Shown here: one piece after another, positions 33,622-41,775 of the stretch
Layout: each line of letters opens with the position of its first letter
Position numbering within the stretch: the first letter of the stretch is position 1
Made by a program: the position numbers and the translations under genes
From: Actinomycetales bacterium
GTDB lineage: Bacteria; Actinomycetota; Actinomycetes; Mycobacteriales; Micromonosporaceae
Reading direction: 5' to 3'
Length of the DNA stretch: 53,811 nucleotides
Assembly (NCBI GenBank): GCA_002919305.1
Contig: PKFB01000048.1
Coordinates: 1-53,811, forward strand
Notes under the pieces: model-generated
Database searches by the model: none
Told to the model about the DNA's origin: nothing
What the model saw: only the letters and a program-made list of their open reading frames with translations

Positions 33622-34005
33622 TCAGCTGGCGGCACGGGTCTCACGCGGCATAGGCAACGCGGGACGCACTTCAGCAACCCCTTCCTCCGCGGATGACTGC
33701 GCCATGCGCTCGAACTGGTAGAACGCCGCCTGCAGGTCCTCCGCGATCGGCTTCAGCTTCTCCACGGCCGCTTGGAGCCGCTGCCGCGCCGTCCACAGAC
33801 CGTCGTGACGCCCGCCGGACTCCCCCCATGATTCGGCGTGCTGGACGACAGCGGCCAAGGAGATACGCAGATGGTCGATGGTCCGAGTGAGGTCGTAGAG
33901 CACGCCACGGACCTCCGTCATGGGCATGCCGTCGACGAACAGTTCCCTCTCCCACTCGCCGGCGGCTCTACGCAGCCGCGAAGTCCACACGGTGCTCCGC
34001 CCCAT
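33622..34005 (-). CDS. Small helical protein of unknown function
   Basis: 127 aa from ATG 34005, chosen for AAGGAGAGGA upstream. It is nearly all helical: RLRRAAGEWERELFVDGMPMTEVRGVLYDLTRTIDHLRISLAAVVQHA, then LWTARQRLQAAVEKLKPIAEDLQAAFYQFERMAQ. It has no cysteine, signal or membrane segment. The pattern suggests a helical bundle or coiled-coil partner. I do not recognise the family. Confidence 0.7.
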   Translation of the reverse strand: MGRSTVWTSRLRRAAGEWERELFVDGMPMTEVRGVLYDLTRTIDHLRISLAAVVQHAESWGESGGRHDGLWTARQRLQAAVEKLKPIAEDLQAAFYQFERMAQSSAEEGVAEVRPALPMPRETRAAS

Positions 34006-34248
34006 AACGATCCTCTCCTTAAGCTCTTGTCCCGCGCTGTCCTTAATGTTGGAACGCCGACAAGTTTCCCTCGTTACGGTCTTGCGTCTTCGCGCCGACA
34101 ACTATGCCCCTCCGTCTACCGCATATGAAAGGGGAGGGCCAGTCTTCTCCCTTCGACACGCCGTAAGGATCTTGAATCAATACTCCAGAAGACGGCGACG
34201 TGACGTCCGCCACCCATTTCCCTCATGCGTTGGCACCGACTCCAGTGT

Positions 34249-34821
34249 TCAGACCTGACACCGGTACAACACCATCGGAGGAACGGCGCGTAGAATCGGT
34301 CGACTACGCTCCACCACCTCGAATTTACTTCTCAGCAGTGCGGCAACCCGACGCCCGGAAGGCAGCCAAACCGTGGGCGTAGTAACGAGCGTGACGAATG
34401 AGCCCCCTTTCTTCAGTAGTTCGCAGACCGCGTCGAGGGTCCGGTGCTGATCCTCTGAGGACATCAGGGTCCATGGCAAGCTGCACACCACCGCGCCCAC
34501 AGAATTCAGCCCGAGCTCCTTGGCGATCTCCAACAGCTCAGCCGCTGAGCGGTTTATCACCTCAACCCGGGACAGCTCTGGTACGCGGCGCAGCTGCTCT
34601 GCCAGAGCCGAGTTGAGCTCCACGGCGACGATCCGGGCCTGCGGATCCGCCGCCCGGACAATCTCACGGGTGATCGGACCGGTACCGGCCCCCAGCTCTA
34701 CAATCTGGGTGACTCCCCGTAGATCTACACTGGACACTGCGCGAGCCGCCAGGTGACGGGAACTCGCGGCGATGCTCCCGATCTGACGCGGATTCCCCAA
34801 AAACTGGCGGAGCAAGCCCAT
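34249..34821 (-). CDS. SAM-dependent methyltransferase, phospholipid-methyltransferase (PmtA)-like
   Basis: 190 aa. The opening FLGNPRQIGSIAASSRHLA and motif I VELGAGTGPITREIV are typical of the PmtA/ribosomal-dimethylase-like group. Motif II has VAVELNSALAEQLR; motif IV VVCSLPWTLMS sits where NPPY would be in DNA enzymes. It probably methylates a lipid headgroup (phosphatidylethanolamine) or a small molecule. No neighbouring pathway genes help decide. Confidence 0.75.
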   Translation of the reverse strand: MGLLRQFLGNPRQIGSIAASSRHLAARAVSSVDLRGVTQIVELGAGTGPITREIVRAADPQARIVAVELNSALAEQLRRVPELSRVEVINRSAAELLEIAKELGLNSVGAVVCSLPWTLMSSEDQHRTLDAVCELLKKGGSFVTLVTTPTVWLPSGRRVAALLRSKFEVVERSRPILRAVPPMVLYRCQV

Positions 34822-34968
34822 CGAAACCCCTGTTGATATACACCGACCACATACAGCCCCGGCACCTGAGACTACCTGGATATTTCCCGCCCCTCTCCTT
34901 CCCAGGCGCCGCCCTAGGTAGAGGTGACCGCCACCCCGCTGCCTGCGCGCTCCCTGACAGGAGTTGAG

Positions 34969-36357
34969 ATGCCCGATCTCCAGGCCGGGTTCGGGAACCC
35001 GGATCCGAGTAACGCCTCACCACCGCGCCTGGCTGATTCGGCTGATTCGCAGCGGCGTCGCAGGACCGGCAGAAGCGTCATCGCCGTCCTCATGATCGGT
35101 GTCCTCGCGGCCTGGTTCACGCTGACCAGGCCCACCGAAGACGACGCCTTGGAGCCGGCCCCTCCAGCGGCCTCCTCTGACCTGGCCGTGCTCGCCTACC
35201 AGGTCTACGACCGGAACCACGCCCTGATCACGTACACAAGCCCGTCGGAGACCTCACCAGCGGACGGGAGCGGCTGCCGGGAGGTGACGGTACGGGTCAC
35301 CGCTGACGGTGGGCGGACCTGGAGTCCACATCGGGCGCCGGCGCATCTGAGGTGTCCGTCATCCGACGGACCGCAGGAGGCGCCGGGGACGGTCCAGGTG
35401 ACGTCGCGTCCGTTCTTCTCTCCCCGAGCCATCCTGCTCGCGCCGGATACCATCCTGCTGGAGGTCAACGGCCGACGGTTCCTCAGCCACGACCTCGGGG
35501 CGAGCTGGAACGAGTACCTCCCGCAGACCCACCAGGTGGCGCAGCTGCCCGAGGCCATGCCCATCGACGTTCCGTGTGACGCGTTCACGGCCTTTGACTG
35601 CGCGGACTCCTCGGGTGGGCTGCGGGCGATCGCCCCACGGACCGGAGATCTGTATCTGTTGACAGGCGGGCCCCGATCCCGGATCTGGGATGCCACCCAG
35701 GCCGCTGACGGATCGATATGGGCGACGACCTGGAACACCGAAGGCAAGGCCGAGGTCTGGGTCAGTCACGACCGTGGCGCTACCTGGGTCACCCGACCCC
35801 TGCCCCACATCAGTGAAGACGGCTCACTCTTTTTGCATGTCACCAGCTACGACGGACAAACCGGCTACGTGCTCGCTCCCCACCGAGTTCCCCGTGGCGA
35901 CGTAAACGCTGCGGAGCAGGAGTTCGACGGGCCACGACTCCATGCGCTGTACCGCACTGCCGATGGTGGGTTGAGCTGGGAACTGACGCACTACGACGCG
36001 CCACCGACCGAGGCTCCCGTCGCCGAACCGTCATATGGAGAACCATCACATGAACCTGAAGAATCTTCTGGGGAGGCGCCGGCTGGCCACCTTCTCACTG
36101 AGGACGGCGCTGACTCGGCGGTGGTGCTTCCCGACGGCACCCTCCTGACGGTCGATGCTGGGACGTTGACCTGGTACGCCAGTGCAGACGGTGGCCGAAG
36201 CTTCAACGTCATCGACCCCCCGGTGCCGGCAGCGGTGATCTCTTGGCTGCCCACCCGTGGCTTCTCCAGCCACGTTCTGCCCACGGAAACCGCCCGAGGC
36301 CCTATCCTCTACTTCAGTGAGGATGGTCGGGAGTGGAGCGAAATTCCCGTTCCCTAA
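34969..36357 (+). CDS. Membrane-anchored BNR-repeat (sialidase-like propeller) protein
   Basis: 462 aa from ATG 34969 (CAGGAG upstream). A basic cytosolic head (QRRRRTGR) precedes one membrane segment (VIAVLMIGVLAAWFTL). The exported part contains Asp-box/BNR motifs: TADGGRTWS, SHDLGASWN, SHDRGATWV, TADGGLSWE, SADGGRSFN and SEDGREWSE. This is a six-bladed propeller like sialidases and YCF48/Vps10-like proteins. The arginine triad and FRIP motif of sialidases are not visible, so enzymatic activity is doubtful. An insert near residues 365-390 is Glu/Pro-rich. Confidence 0.75.
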   Translation: MPDLQAGFGNPDPSNASPPRLADSADSQRRRRTGRSVIAVLMIGVLAAWFTLTRPTEDDALEPAPPAASSDLAVLAYQVYDRNHALITYTSPSETSPADGSGCREVTVRVTADGGRTWSPHRAPAHLRCPSSDGPQEAPGTVQVTSRPFFSPRAILLAPDTILLEVNGRRFLSHDLGASWNEYLPQTHQVAQLPEAMPIDVPCDAFTAFDCADSSGGLRAIAPRTGDLYLLTGGPRSRIWDATQAADGSIWATTWNTEGKAEVWVSHDRGATWVTRPLPHISEDGSLFLHVTSYDGQTGYVLAPHRVPRGDVNAAEQEFDGPRLHALYRTADGGLSWELTHYDAPPTEAPVAEPSYGEPSHEPEESSGEAPAGHLLTEDGADSAVVLPDGTLLTVDAGTLTWYASADGGRSFNVIDPPVPAAVISWLPTRGFSSHVLPTETARGPILYFSEDGREWSEIPVP

Positions 36358-36624
36358 CTGTTCACTAATAGATCACTGTTTATCTGTTCGGCGCGATTCG
36401 CGAGCGTGTGACCTCACTTAGCGATACCCACTGACAGCCGGTGCGGCGACCGGGGCACCCGTCGCCACCACGCGACGCATCGCTCCAATTTGTTTCGCTG
36501 TGTGTTTCCGCCCGAATCCGCTGGGTGACATTGTGAAAAAGGGCCAAAAAAAGCTCTTATTGATCTCTCACTCGGTAGTGTGACGTTACTCGCACTTCAG
36601 AGTGCCGAGACTGGGGAGGTCGCT

Positions 36625-37365
36625 ATGAGCTATGGCGAGATCTTCGTCTGGGAGTTGATAGGCACCGCCTGCCTCACCTTGCTGGGGTGTGGTGTCGTCG
36701 CCAACGTGGTACTGACCCGCACCCTCGGGCACAACGGCGGATGGCTCCTGGTCAACTTCGGGTGGGGTTTCGCGGTGTTCGCCGGAGCCAGCCTGGCTGC
36801 CCCTAGCGGCGCCCACATCAACCCCGCGGTGACCTTGGGGCTAGCGGTGGCCGACCGCCTGGACTGGGATCAAGTCCCGTTCTACTTCGCAGGACAGCTG
36901 GTGGGCGCCTTCCTCGGCGCCGTCCTGTGTTGGCTGAGCTACAAGCGGCAGTTCGACACCCACGACAACCCAGGGGGCACGCTCGGCATTTTCAGCACCG
37001 GTCCGACCGTGCGGAGCCTGCCCTGGAACGCCCTCACTGAGACGATCGCCACCTTCGTCCTGGTGGCGTGGATCCTGCTCAGCCCGCCCGCCGCTACCGG
37101 GGCTGACGGCGTCCCGCAGTTCGGCAATGAGGCGCTGGGGTACGCGGCGGTGGCCTTCGTGGTTATCGGTATCGGTAATTCACTGGGTGGTCCCACGGGG
37201 TACGCCATCAACCCGGCCCGTGACCTGGGTCCGCGTTTGGCGTACGCGGTCCTGCCGATCCGGGGTAAGGGTACCCCGGACTGGGGGTACTCCTGGGTTC
37301 CGATCGTCGGTCCGCTGCTGGGGGCGACCCTCGCCGGCCTGTTGGTCTACATCCTGCCTTCCTGA
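36625..37365 (+). CDS. glpF: GlpF, aquaglyceroporin
   Basis: 246 aa from ATG 36625 (GGGGAGGT upstream). Six membrane helices plus two NPA half-helices: GAHINPAVTLGLAVADRL and YAINPARDLGPRL. The Asp after the second NPAR is the mark of glycerol facilitators. It lets glycerol enter; the next gene phosphorylates it. It lies 107 bp before glpK, so the two form an operon. The upstream gap (36358-36624) has A-runs but no site I can assign. Confidence 0.94.
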   Translation: MSYGEIFVWELIGTACLTLLGCGVVANVVLTRTLGHNGGWLLVNFGWGFAVFAGASLAAPSGAHINPAVTLGLAVADRLDWDQVPFYFAGQLVGAFLGAVLCWLSYKRQFDTHDNPGGTLGIFSTGPTVRSLPWNALTETIATFVLVAWILLSPPAATGADGVPQFGNEALGYAAVAFVVIGIGNSLGGPTGYAINPARDLGPRLAYAVLPIRGKGTPDWGYSWVPIVGPLLGATLAGLLVYILPS

Positions 37366-37472
37366 GCTTCCGACTTCCGCTTTCCAGCGTCCGGCGACGG
37401 CCTGCCCGCCACGGTGGGCGGCCCACCCCGAGATGACAGTCCACATATCCACCCGAAGGAGGCGGACGGCGC

Positions 37473-38981
37473 ATGAGTCCCTACGTAGCCGCCATCGACC
37501 AGGGCACCACCTCCACCCGATGCATGATCTTCGACCACTCCGGCCAGGTGGTCTCCTCCGAGCAGATAGAGCACCGGCAGATATTCCCGCGAGCCGGCTG
37601 GGTGGAGCACGACCCCTTGGAGATCTGGCGCAATACCCGACAGGTGGCCGCCGGTGCGCTCGCCAAAGCCGACCTGTCCGCCAAGGACATCGTCGCGGTC
37701 GGGATTACCAATCAACGCGAAACCACCGTGGTGTGGGACCGCAACACCGGTGAACCGGTCTACAACGCCATCGTGTGGCAGGACACCAGGACCGATGCGA
37801 TCTGCGCGGAACTGGGTCGTTTAGGAGGTGGCCAGGAACGGTACCGGGCCAAGACCGGTCTGCCGCTGGCCACCTACTTCTCCGGCCCCAAGATCAGATG
37901 GATCTTGGACAACGTGGAGGGTGCCAGGGCGCGCGCCGAGGCCGGTGACCTGCTGTTCGGCACCATGGACTCCTGGGTGTTGTGGAACGCCACGGGCGGT
38001 CCTGACGGCGGGTTGCACCTGACCGACGTCACCAACGCCTCCCGGACCCTCCTGATGGATCTGGAGACCCTGACCTGGGACACCGACATCTGCGAGGAGA
38101 TGGGGATCCCACCACAGATGCTCCCCGAGATCCGTTCCTCGTCCGAGGAGTACGGGCAGGTGCGGGAACGCGGGACGCTCAGCGGGGTGCCGCTGGCCGG
38201 CATCCTCGGCGACCAGCAGGCCGCCACCTTCGGACAGGCCTGCCTATCGGTCGGTGAGGCGAAGAACACCTACGGCACCGGCAACTTCGTGTTGCTCAAT
38301 ACCGGCACCGAAAAAGTGATGAGCCGCAACGGCCTGCTCACCACAGTCTGCTACAAGATCGGCGACGCGGCGCCGGTGTACGCCTTGGAAGGGTCGATCG
38401 CGGTCACCGGCTCACTGGTGCAGTGGCTGCGGGACAACCTCGGCCTGATCTCAACGGCCGCTGAGAGTGAGGAACTGGCCCGGACGGTGGAGGACAACGG
38501 CGGCGCGTACTTCGTGCCGGCGTTCTCGGGCCTGTTCGCGCCGTACTGGCGCTCCGACGCGCGCGGAGTTCTGGTCGGACTCACCCGGTTCGTCAACAAA
38601 GGGCACATCGCACGAGCGGTGCTGGAGGCCACGGCCTTCCAGACCCGCGAGGTGATCGACGCGATGAACGCCGACTCCGGCGTACCGCTGAAGTCGCTGA
38701 AGGTGGATGGCGGCATGGTCCGCAACGAGCTGCTGATGCAGTTCCAGGCCGACATCCTGGGTGTGCCGGTGATCCGGCCCGTGGTCAGCGAGACGACGGC
38801 GTTGGGAGCGGCGTACGCGGCCGGTCTGGCGGTTGGTTTCTGGTCCGGTGAGGACGACATTCGGGCCAACTGGAAGCAGGACAAGCAATGGAACCCGCAG
38901 ATGGACGAGGAGACGCGGGAACGGCAGTACGCGTTGTGGAAGAAGGCGGTCACCAAGTCCTTTGACTGGGTCACTGACTGA
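37473..38981 (+). CDS. glpK: GlpK, glycerol kinase
   Basis: 502 aa, full length. [13 protein letters not shown] is the ATP phosphate-binding loop. [57 protein letters not shown] and [27 protein letters not shown] are family signatures. It makes glycerol-3-phosphate for lipid synthesis or catabolism. ATG with AAGGAGG upstream. It ends before the strong terminator at 39106. Confidence 0.97.
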   Translation: MSPYVAAIDQGTTSTRCMIFDHSGQVVSSEQIEHRQIFPRAGWVEHDPLEIWRNTRQVAAGALAKADLSAKDIVAVGITNQRETTVVWDRNTGEPVYNAIVWQDTRTDAICAELGRLGGGQERYRAKTGLPLATYFSGPKIRWILDNVEGARARAEAGDLLFGTMDSWVLWNATGGPDGGLHLTDVTNASRTLLMDLETLTWDTDICEEMGIPPQMLPEIRSSSEEYGQVRERGTLSGVPLAGILGDQQAATFGQACLSVGEAKNTYGTGNFVLLNTGTEKVMSRNGLLTTVCYKIGDAAPVYALEGSIAVTGSLVQWLRDNLGLISTAAESEELARTVEDNGGAYFVPAFSGLFAPYWRSDARGVLVGLTRFVNKGHIARAVLEATAFQTREVIDAMNADSGVPLKSLKVDGGMVRNELLMQFQADILGVPVIRPVVSETTALGAAYAAGLAVGFWSGEDDIRANWKQDKQWNPQMDEETRERQYALWKKAVTKSFDWVTD

Positions 38982-39543
38982 GGAAGGCATCTAGGTCCGT
39001 CGGCATGCTCCGCCACGCGTCGAATGGTCGGGGTAAAAATGGCCGGCCGACCTGAGAGGTCAGACCGAGACGTCAGACGCAGACCCCGGATCAGGGACAC
39101 ACAACAGGCCGCGTACCCGTCGGTGGCGGGTACGCGGCCTTTCACAGTCCTGGAGCGTGCCGGGTTTCCACACCCGCACCCCTCACGTCCTGTCACCGGG
39201 TGCTATCTGCATGGATCTCCTACGATCCTCCACCGGTGTGGATGTCACGGACAGCCGGGCACCGATCGGACAGCGTTCTTTCATCTGTGGCCATTGTGGA
39301 TCCTTTACCAAGAAGCCCGTCGCTCACCTCCGGCACTACGGCGACCGTTCACGGCTTTGTCACTCACCACCGCTCTTCTGACCGACACAGCCGGTTTGTG
39401 TGACGCGAACCAGAACAGGAATCGCACATCGCTCGCAAGTTAAGTTTAGTTTTTTCTATTTGTTAACATACACGCTCTTTTAGATACATCTATGTAAAGC
39501 TATAAATGGCCAAACCGTCCCTATCACCCCTCAGGGAGCGGAG
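38982..39543. other. Intergenic region after glpK, with AT-rich island
   Basis: 562 bp. It holds the glpK terminator and a weak small frame at 39211-39381 whose product contains CGHCG and a later His/Cys pair; there is no ribosome site, so it is not called. An AT-rich island at about 39435-39510 (GTTAAGTTTAGTTTTTTC and nearby) probably contains the promoter of the secreted nuclease. Confidence 0.5.
39106..39142 (+). terminator. Rho-independent terminator of glpFK
   Basis: A perfect 14-bp stem, AGGCCGCGTACCCG (39106-39119) with CGGGTACGCGGCCT (39127-39140), with a 7-base loop and then TT. One of the strongest hairpins in the window. Confidence 0.88.
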
Positions 39544-40200
39544 ATGGCCAGATTCACCGCCTGGGCCAGTGCTGTCTTCGCGGGTGTCGTAGCCGCCACC
39601 CTCCTGGCCGCACCCGCGTACGCCCAGACCTACTCAGCTCCGCTGCGCACCGCCGTAGCCGCCCTGCCGGTGGCCTCCGAGGTCCGCACCGGATACTCAC
39701 GAGACCTGTTCCCCCACTGGATCGATGCCGACGGCGACAGATGCAACACCCGGTACGAGGTTCTGATCGCCGAAGCGGTCACCGCCCCCTCCGTCGGCGC
39801 TAATTGTTCGTTATCCGGTGGCCGCTGGTACTCCTACTACGACGAACTGTATTGGACTAATCCGTCCGATCTGGACATCGACCATCTTGTCCCCCTCGCC
39901 GAAGCGTGGGACTCCGGTGCCCGTAACTGGACAACCGCGCAACGCCGCAGTTTCGCCAATGACCTCGGAGACAGCCGCTCCCTGGTGGCGGTCACCGACA
40001 ACGTCAATCAGATCAAGGGTGATCAGGACCCCGCCACATGGCTGCCGCCCTCCAGCAACGCACGGTGCCGCTACATCACCGAATGGGTCGCGGTCAAACT
40101 GCGTTGGCGACTCAGCGTAGACACCGCCGAACGCAATACATTGACCTTATGGGCTAACAATTGCCCCAACGTCACTGTCACGGTGACCTACGCCTTGTAA
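39544..40200 (+). CDS. Secreted HNH-type nuclease (DUF1524/GmrSD-like)
   Basis: 218 aa. Signal peptide residues 1-28 (AVFAGVVAATLLAAPAYA). The mature part has DADGDRCNTRYEVLIAEA, then the HNH core DIDHLVPLAEAWDSGA and DNVNQIKGDQDPATWLPP, as in secreted actinobacterial HNH nucleases of the DUF1524 type. Three Cys pairs could form disulfides. The expected role is extracellular DNA/RNA breakdown for nutrition or competition. GGAG precedes the ATG. The upstream DNA is AT-rich. Confidence 0.85.
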   Translation: MARFTAWASAVFAGVVAATLLAAPAYAQTYSAPLRTAVAALPVASEVRTGYSRDLFPHWIDADGDRCNTRYEVLIAEAVTAPSVGANCSLSGGRWYSYYDELYWTNPSDLDIDHLVPLAEAWDSGARNWTTAQRRSFANDLGDSRSLVAVTDNVNQIKGDQDPATWLPPSSNARCRYITEWVAVKLRWRLSVDTAERNTLTLWANNCPNVTVTVTYAL

Positions 40201-40387
40201 TTTATCCCCGCACCTTCTGCCCGGTGTCCGCCTTCTACCTGCGGCTTTGTCAATTGAACGACTCTCCTGATAGGAGCTTGGGCACCGGGCAACACATTGA
40301 CCGACGACATTTTCATCTCACAGCGGGGTAGCGCTCGACGTCACTTTCGGTAAGCTAACCGAGGCCGCTGTACCCCCAGCGTCGAAG

Positions 40388-40545
40388 AAAAGTGGCGCGG
40401 CAGCGGCACCGCCGAATCGTCCTGGCGCCCGCCGGACGAGCCGGGGACCCAATCCATATGGGGTGAATCCGCGTCCTGCACCTCCGATGCGGTAGGGCCA
40501 CCACTTCCGGGCCCGAACCCGTCAGCTAACCCGGTAGGCGGTCGA
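40388..40545 (+). promoter_or_regulatory. c-di-AMP riboswitch (ydaO/yuaA type)
   Basis: The conserved blocks of this riboswitch appear in order: a GCCGAATC-like start, CCGGGGACCCAA (40441-40452), TGGGGTGAATCC (40459-40470), GGTAGGGC (40491-40498), and CCCGAACCCGTCAGCTAACCC followed by GGTAGGCGG (40512-40541). It ends about 15 bp before the start of the secreted coiled-coil protein. In actinomycetes this class binds cyclic di-AMP and controls secreted cell-wall enzymes; ligand binding usually turns expression off. The flanks (40201-40387) hold nothing else recognisable. Confidence 0.85.
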
Positions 40546-40559
40546 CGGAAGGACCGCTC

Positions 40560-41612
40560 GTGACGTCAACACCGTTCTTACAACCGTTCCCTCGACGCGT
40601 CATCGTTCTGGCCGCCACGACAGCGGCCATGATCGGTACGCTTCTCATCCCGAGCTCCCCCGCTTCTGGCCACACCAACGCTGACCCGGAAGGCGGCAAC
40701 GCCACCCTTCTCGAACAACTCGAAGCGGCTTCCCGAGGCTACGCCGAGGCGCAGGCCGCGCTGCAGGCCTCACAGGCCCGGTTGGCCGAGTTACAGGACC
40801 AGATCACCGAGACGGAAGCCGAGATCGCCAGCCTCACCGAGTACGTCGAAACCTTGGCTGACGCCACCTACCGTTCGGGCCAGCTCTACGGATGGAGTGC
40901 GCTGCTGCAGGACGGCTCACCTGACTCTCTGCTGGACACCGCCACCCTGATCGGCCGCTTAGCCCGTGAGGACCACGAACGGCTCTCCTCACTCCGGCAT
41001 GCCCGCGATGAGCTGAGGACGCAACGGGACGCCGTCGACTCCGAGATCGCCGAGCAGCAGGAACAACTGGCCGAGATGGAGCGGATCCGCGACCAGGTTG
41101 AGCAAGCCCTGACCGAGGCCGGTGGCGGTGAGGAGACCGAGGGCCCCAGTGCTTCCACTGACTCCACCGATTCCGGCGCGGCGGCCGCCGCTCCAGCGCC
41201 GCGCAACCCCGACGGCAGCTGGCCCGAGGAGAGCTGCTCAGTGGACGACCCCACCACGGACGGCTGCCTGACCCCGCGTACCCTGCACGCCCTCCAGGAA
41301 GCCCAAAACGCCGGCTTCACCCGATACGTCGCCTGCTTCCGCACCGGCGGTAACGGGGAGCACCCCAAGGGACGGGCGTGTGACTTCGCCGCCCAGGAGG
41401 ACACCTTCGGTGGCGTAGCGACCGGGGATGACCGGGAGTACGGCGACAACCTCGCCGCCTGGTTCGTCGAGAACGCTGACCGCCTAGGGGTCATGTACGT
41501 GATCTGGTTCAACCAGATCTGGCACCCCGCGACCGGATGGCGCGCCTACACCAACGGCGACGGTACGCCCTCGGGCGATCACACCAACCACGTCCACCTG
41601 TCGATGTACTGA
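40560..41612 (+). CDS. Secreted coiled-coil protein with peptidase-like (ARB_07466-type) C-terminal domain
   Basis: 350 aa, GTG start with GGAAGGA. A signal peptide (about 1-40) is followed by a long coiled coil (about 48-190: LEQLEAASRGYAEAQAALQA, ETEAEIASLTEYVETL, and so on), as in NlpC/P60 and RipA-type cell-wall proteins. A Ser/Thr/Ala/Pro linker then leads to a C-terminal domain (about 235-350) with GEHPKGRACDF, WFVENADRLGVMYVIWFNQIWHP and DHTNHVHLSM. These His and Asp positions resemble M15/VanY-like zinc peptidases. It probably trims or senses peptidoglycan. The preceding c-di-AMP riboswitch ties it to wall and osmotic control. Confidence 0.83.
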   Translation: MTSTPFLQPFPRRVIVLAATTAAMIGTLLIPSSPASGHTNADPEGGNATLLEQLEAASRGYAEAQAALQASQARLAELQDQITETEAEIASLTEYVETLADATYRSGQLYGWSALLQDGSPDSLLDTATLIGRLAREDHERLSSLRHARDELRTQRDAVDSEIAEQQEQLAEMERIRDQVEQALTEAGGGEETEGPSASTDSTDSGAAAAAPAPRNPDGSWPEESCSVDDPTTDGCLTPRTLHALQEAQNAGFTRYVACFRTGGNGEHPKGRACDFAAQEDTFGGVATGDDREYGDNLAAWFVENADRLGVMYVIWFNQIWHPATGWRAYTNGDGTPSGDHTNHVHLSMY

Positions 41613-41775
41613 GGATGTGCTGAGGTCTGAGGGCGCCTCCTGCGAAACTCCTGCGAAGGAGGAACCCCACAGGGGAGCCCGCCGTTGACCTGCACCGGAT
41701 GGTCCGGGCCTGGCGGCCGATCGTGGCGCGGTCCGGGCCTTCCGGTCAGCACAGGTTTTCAATACAGGTTGTCGG

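Noticed and set aside
39211-39381. Small frame with a CxxC pair after glpK
   Set aside because: No ribosome site, no coding bias, and a single CGHC motif is not enough to call a zinc protein.
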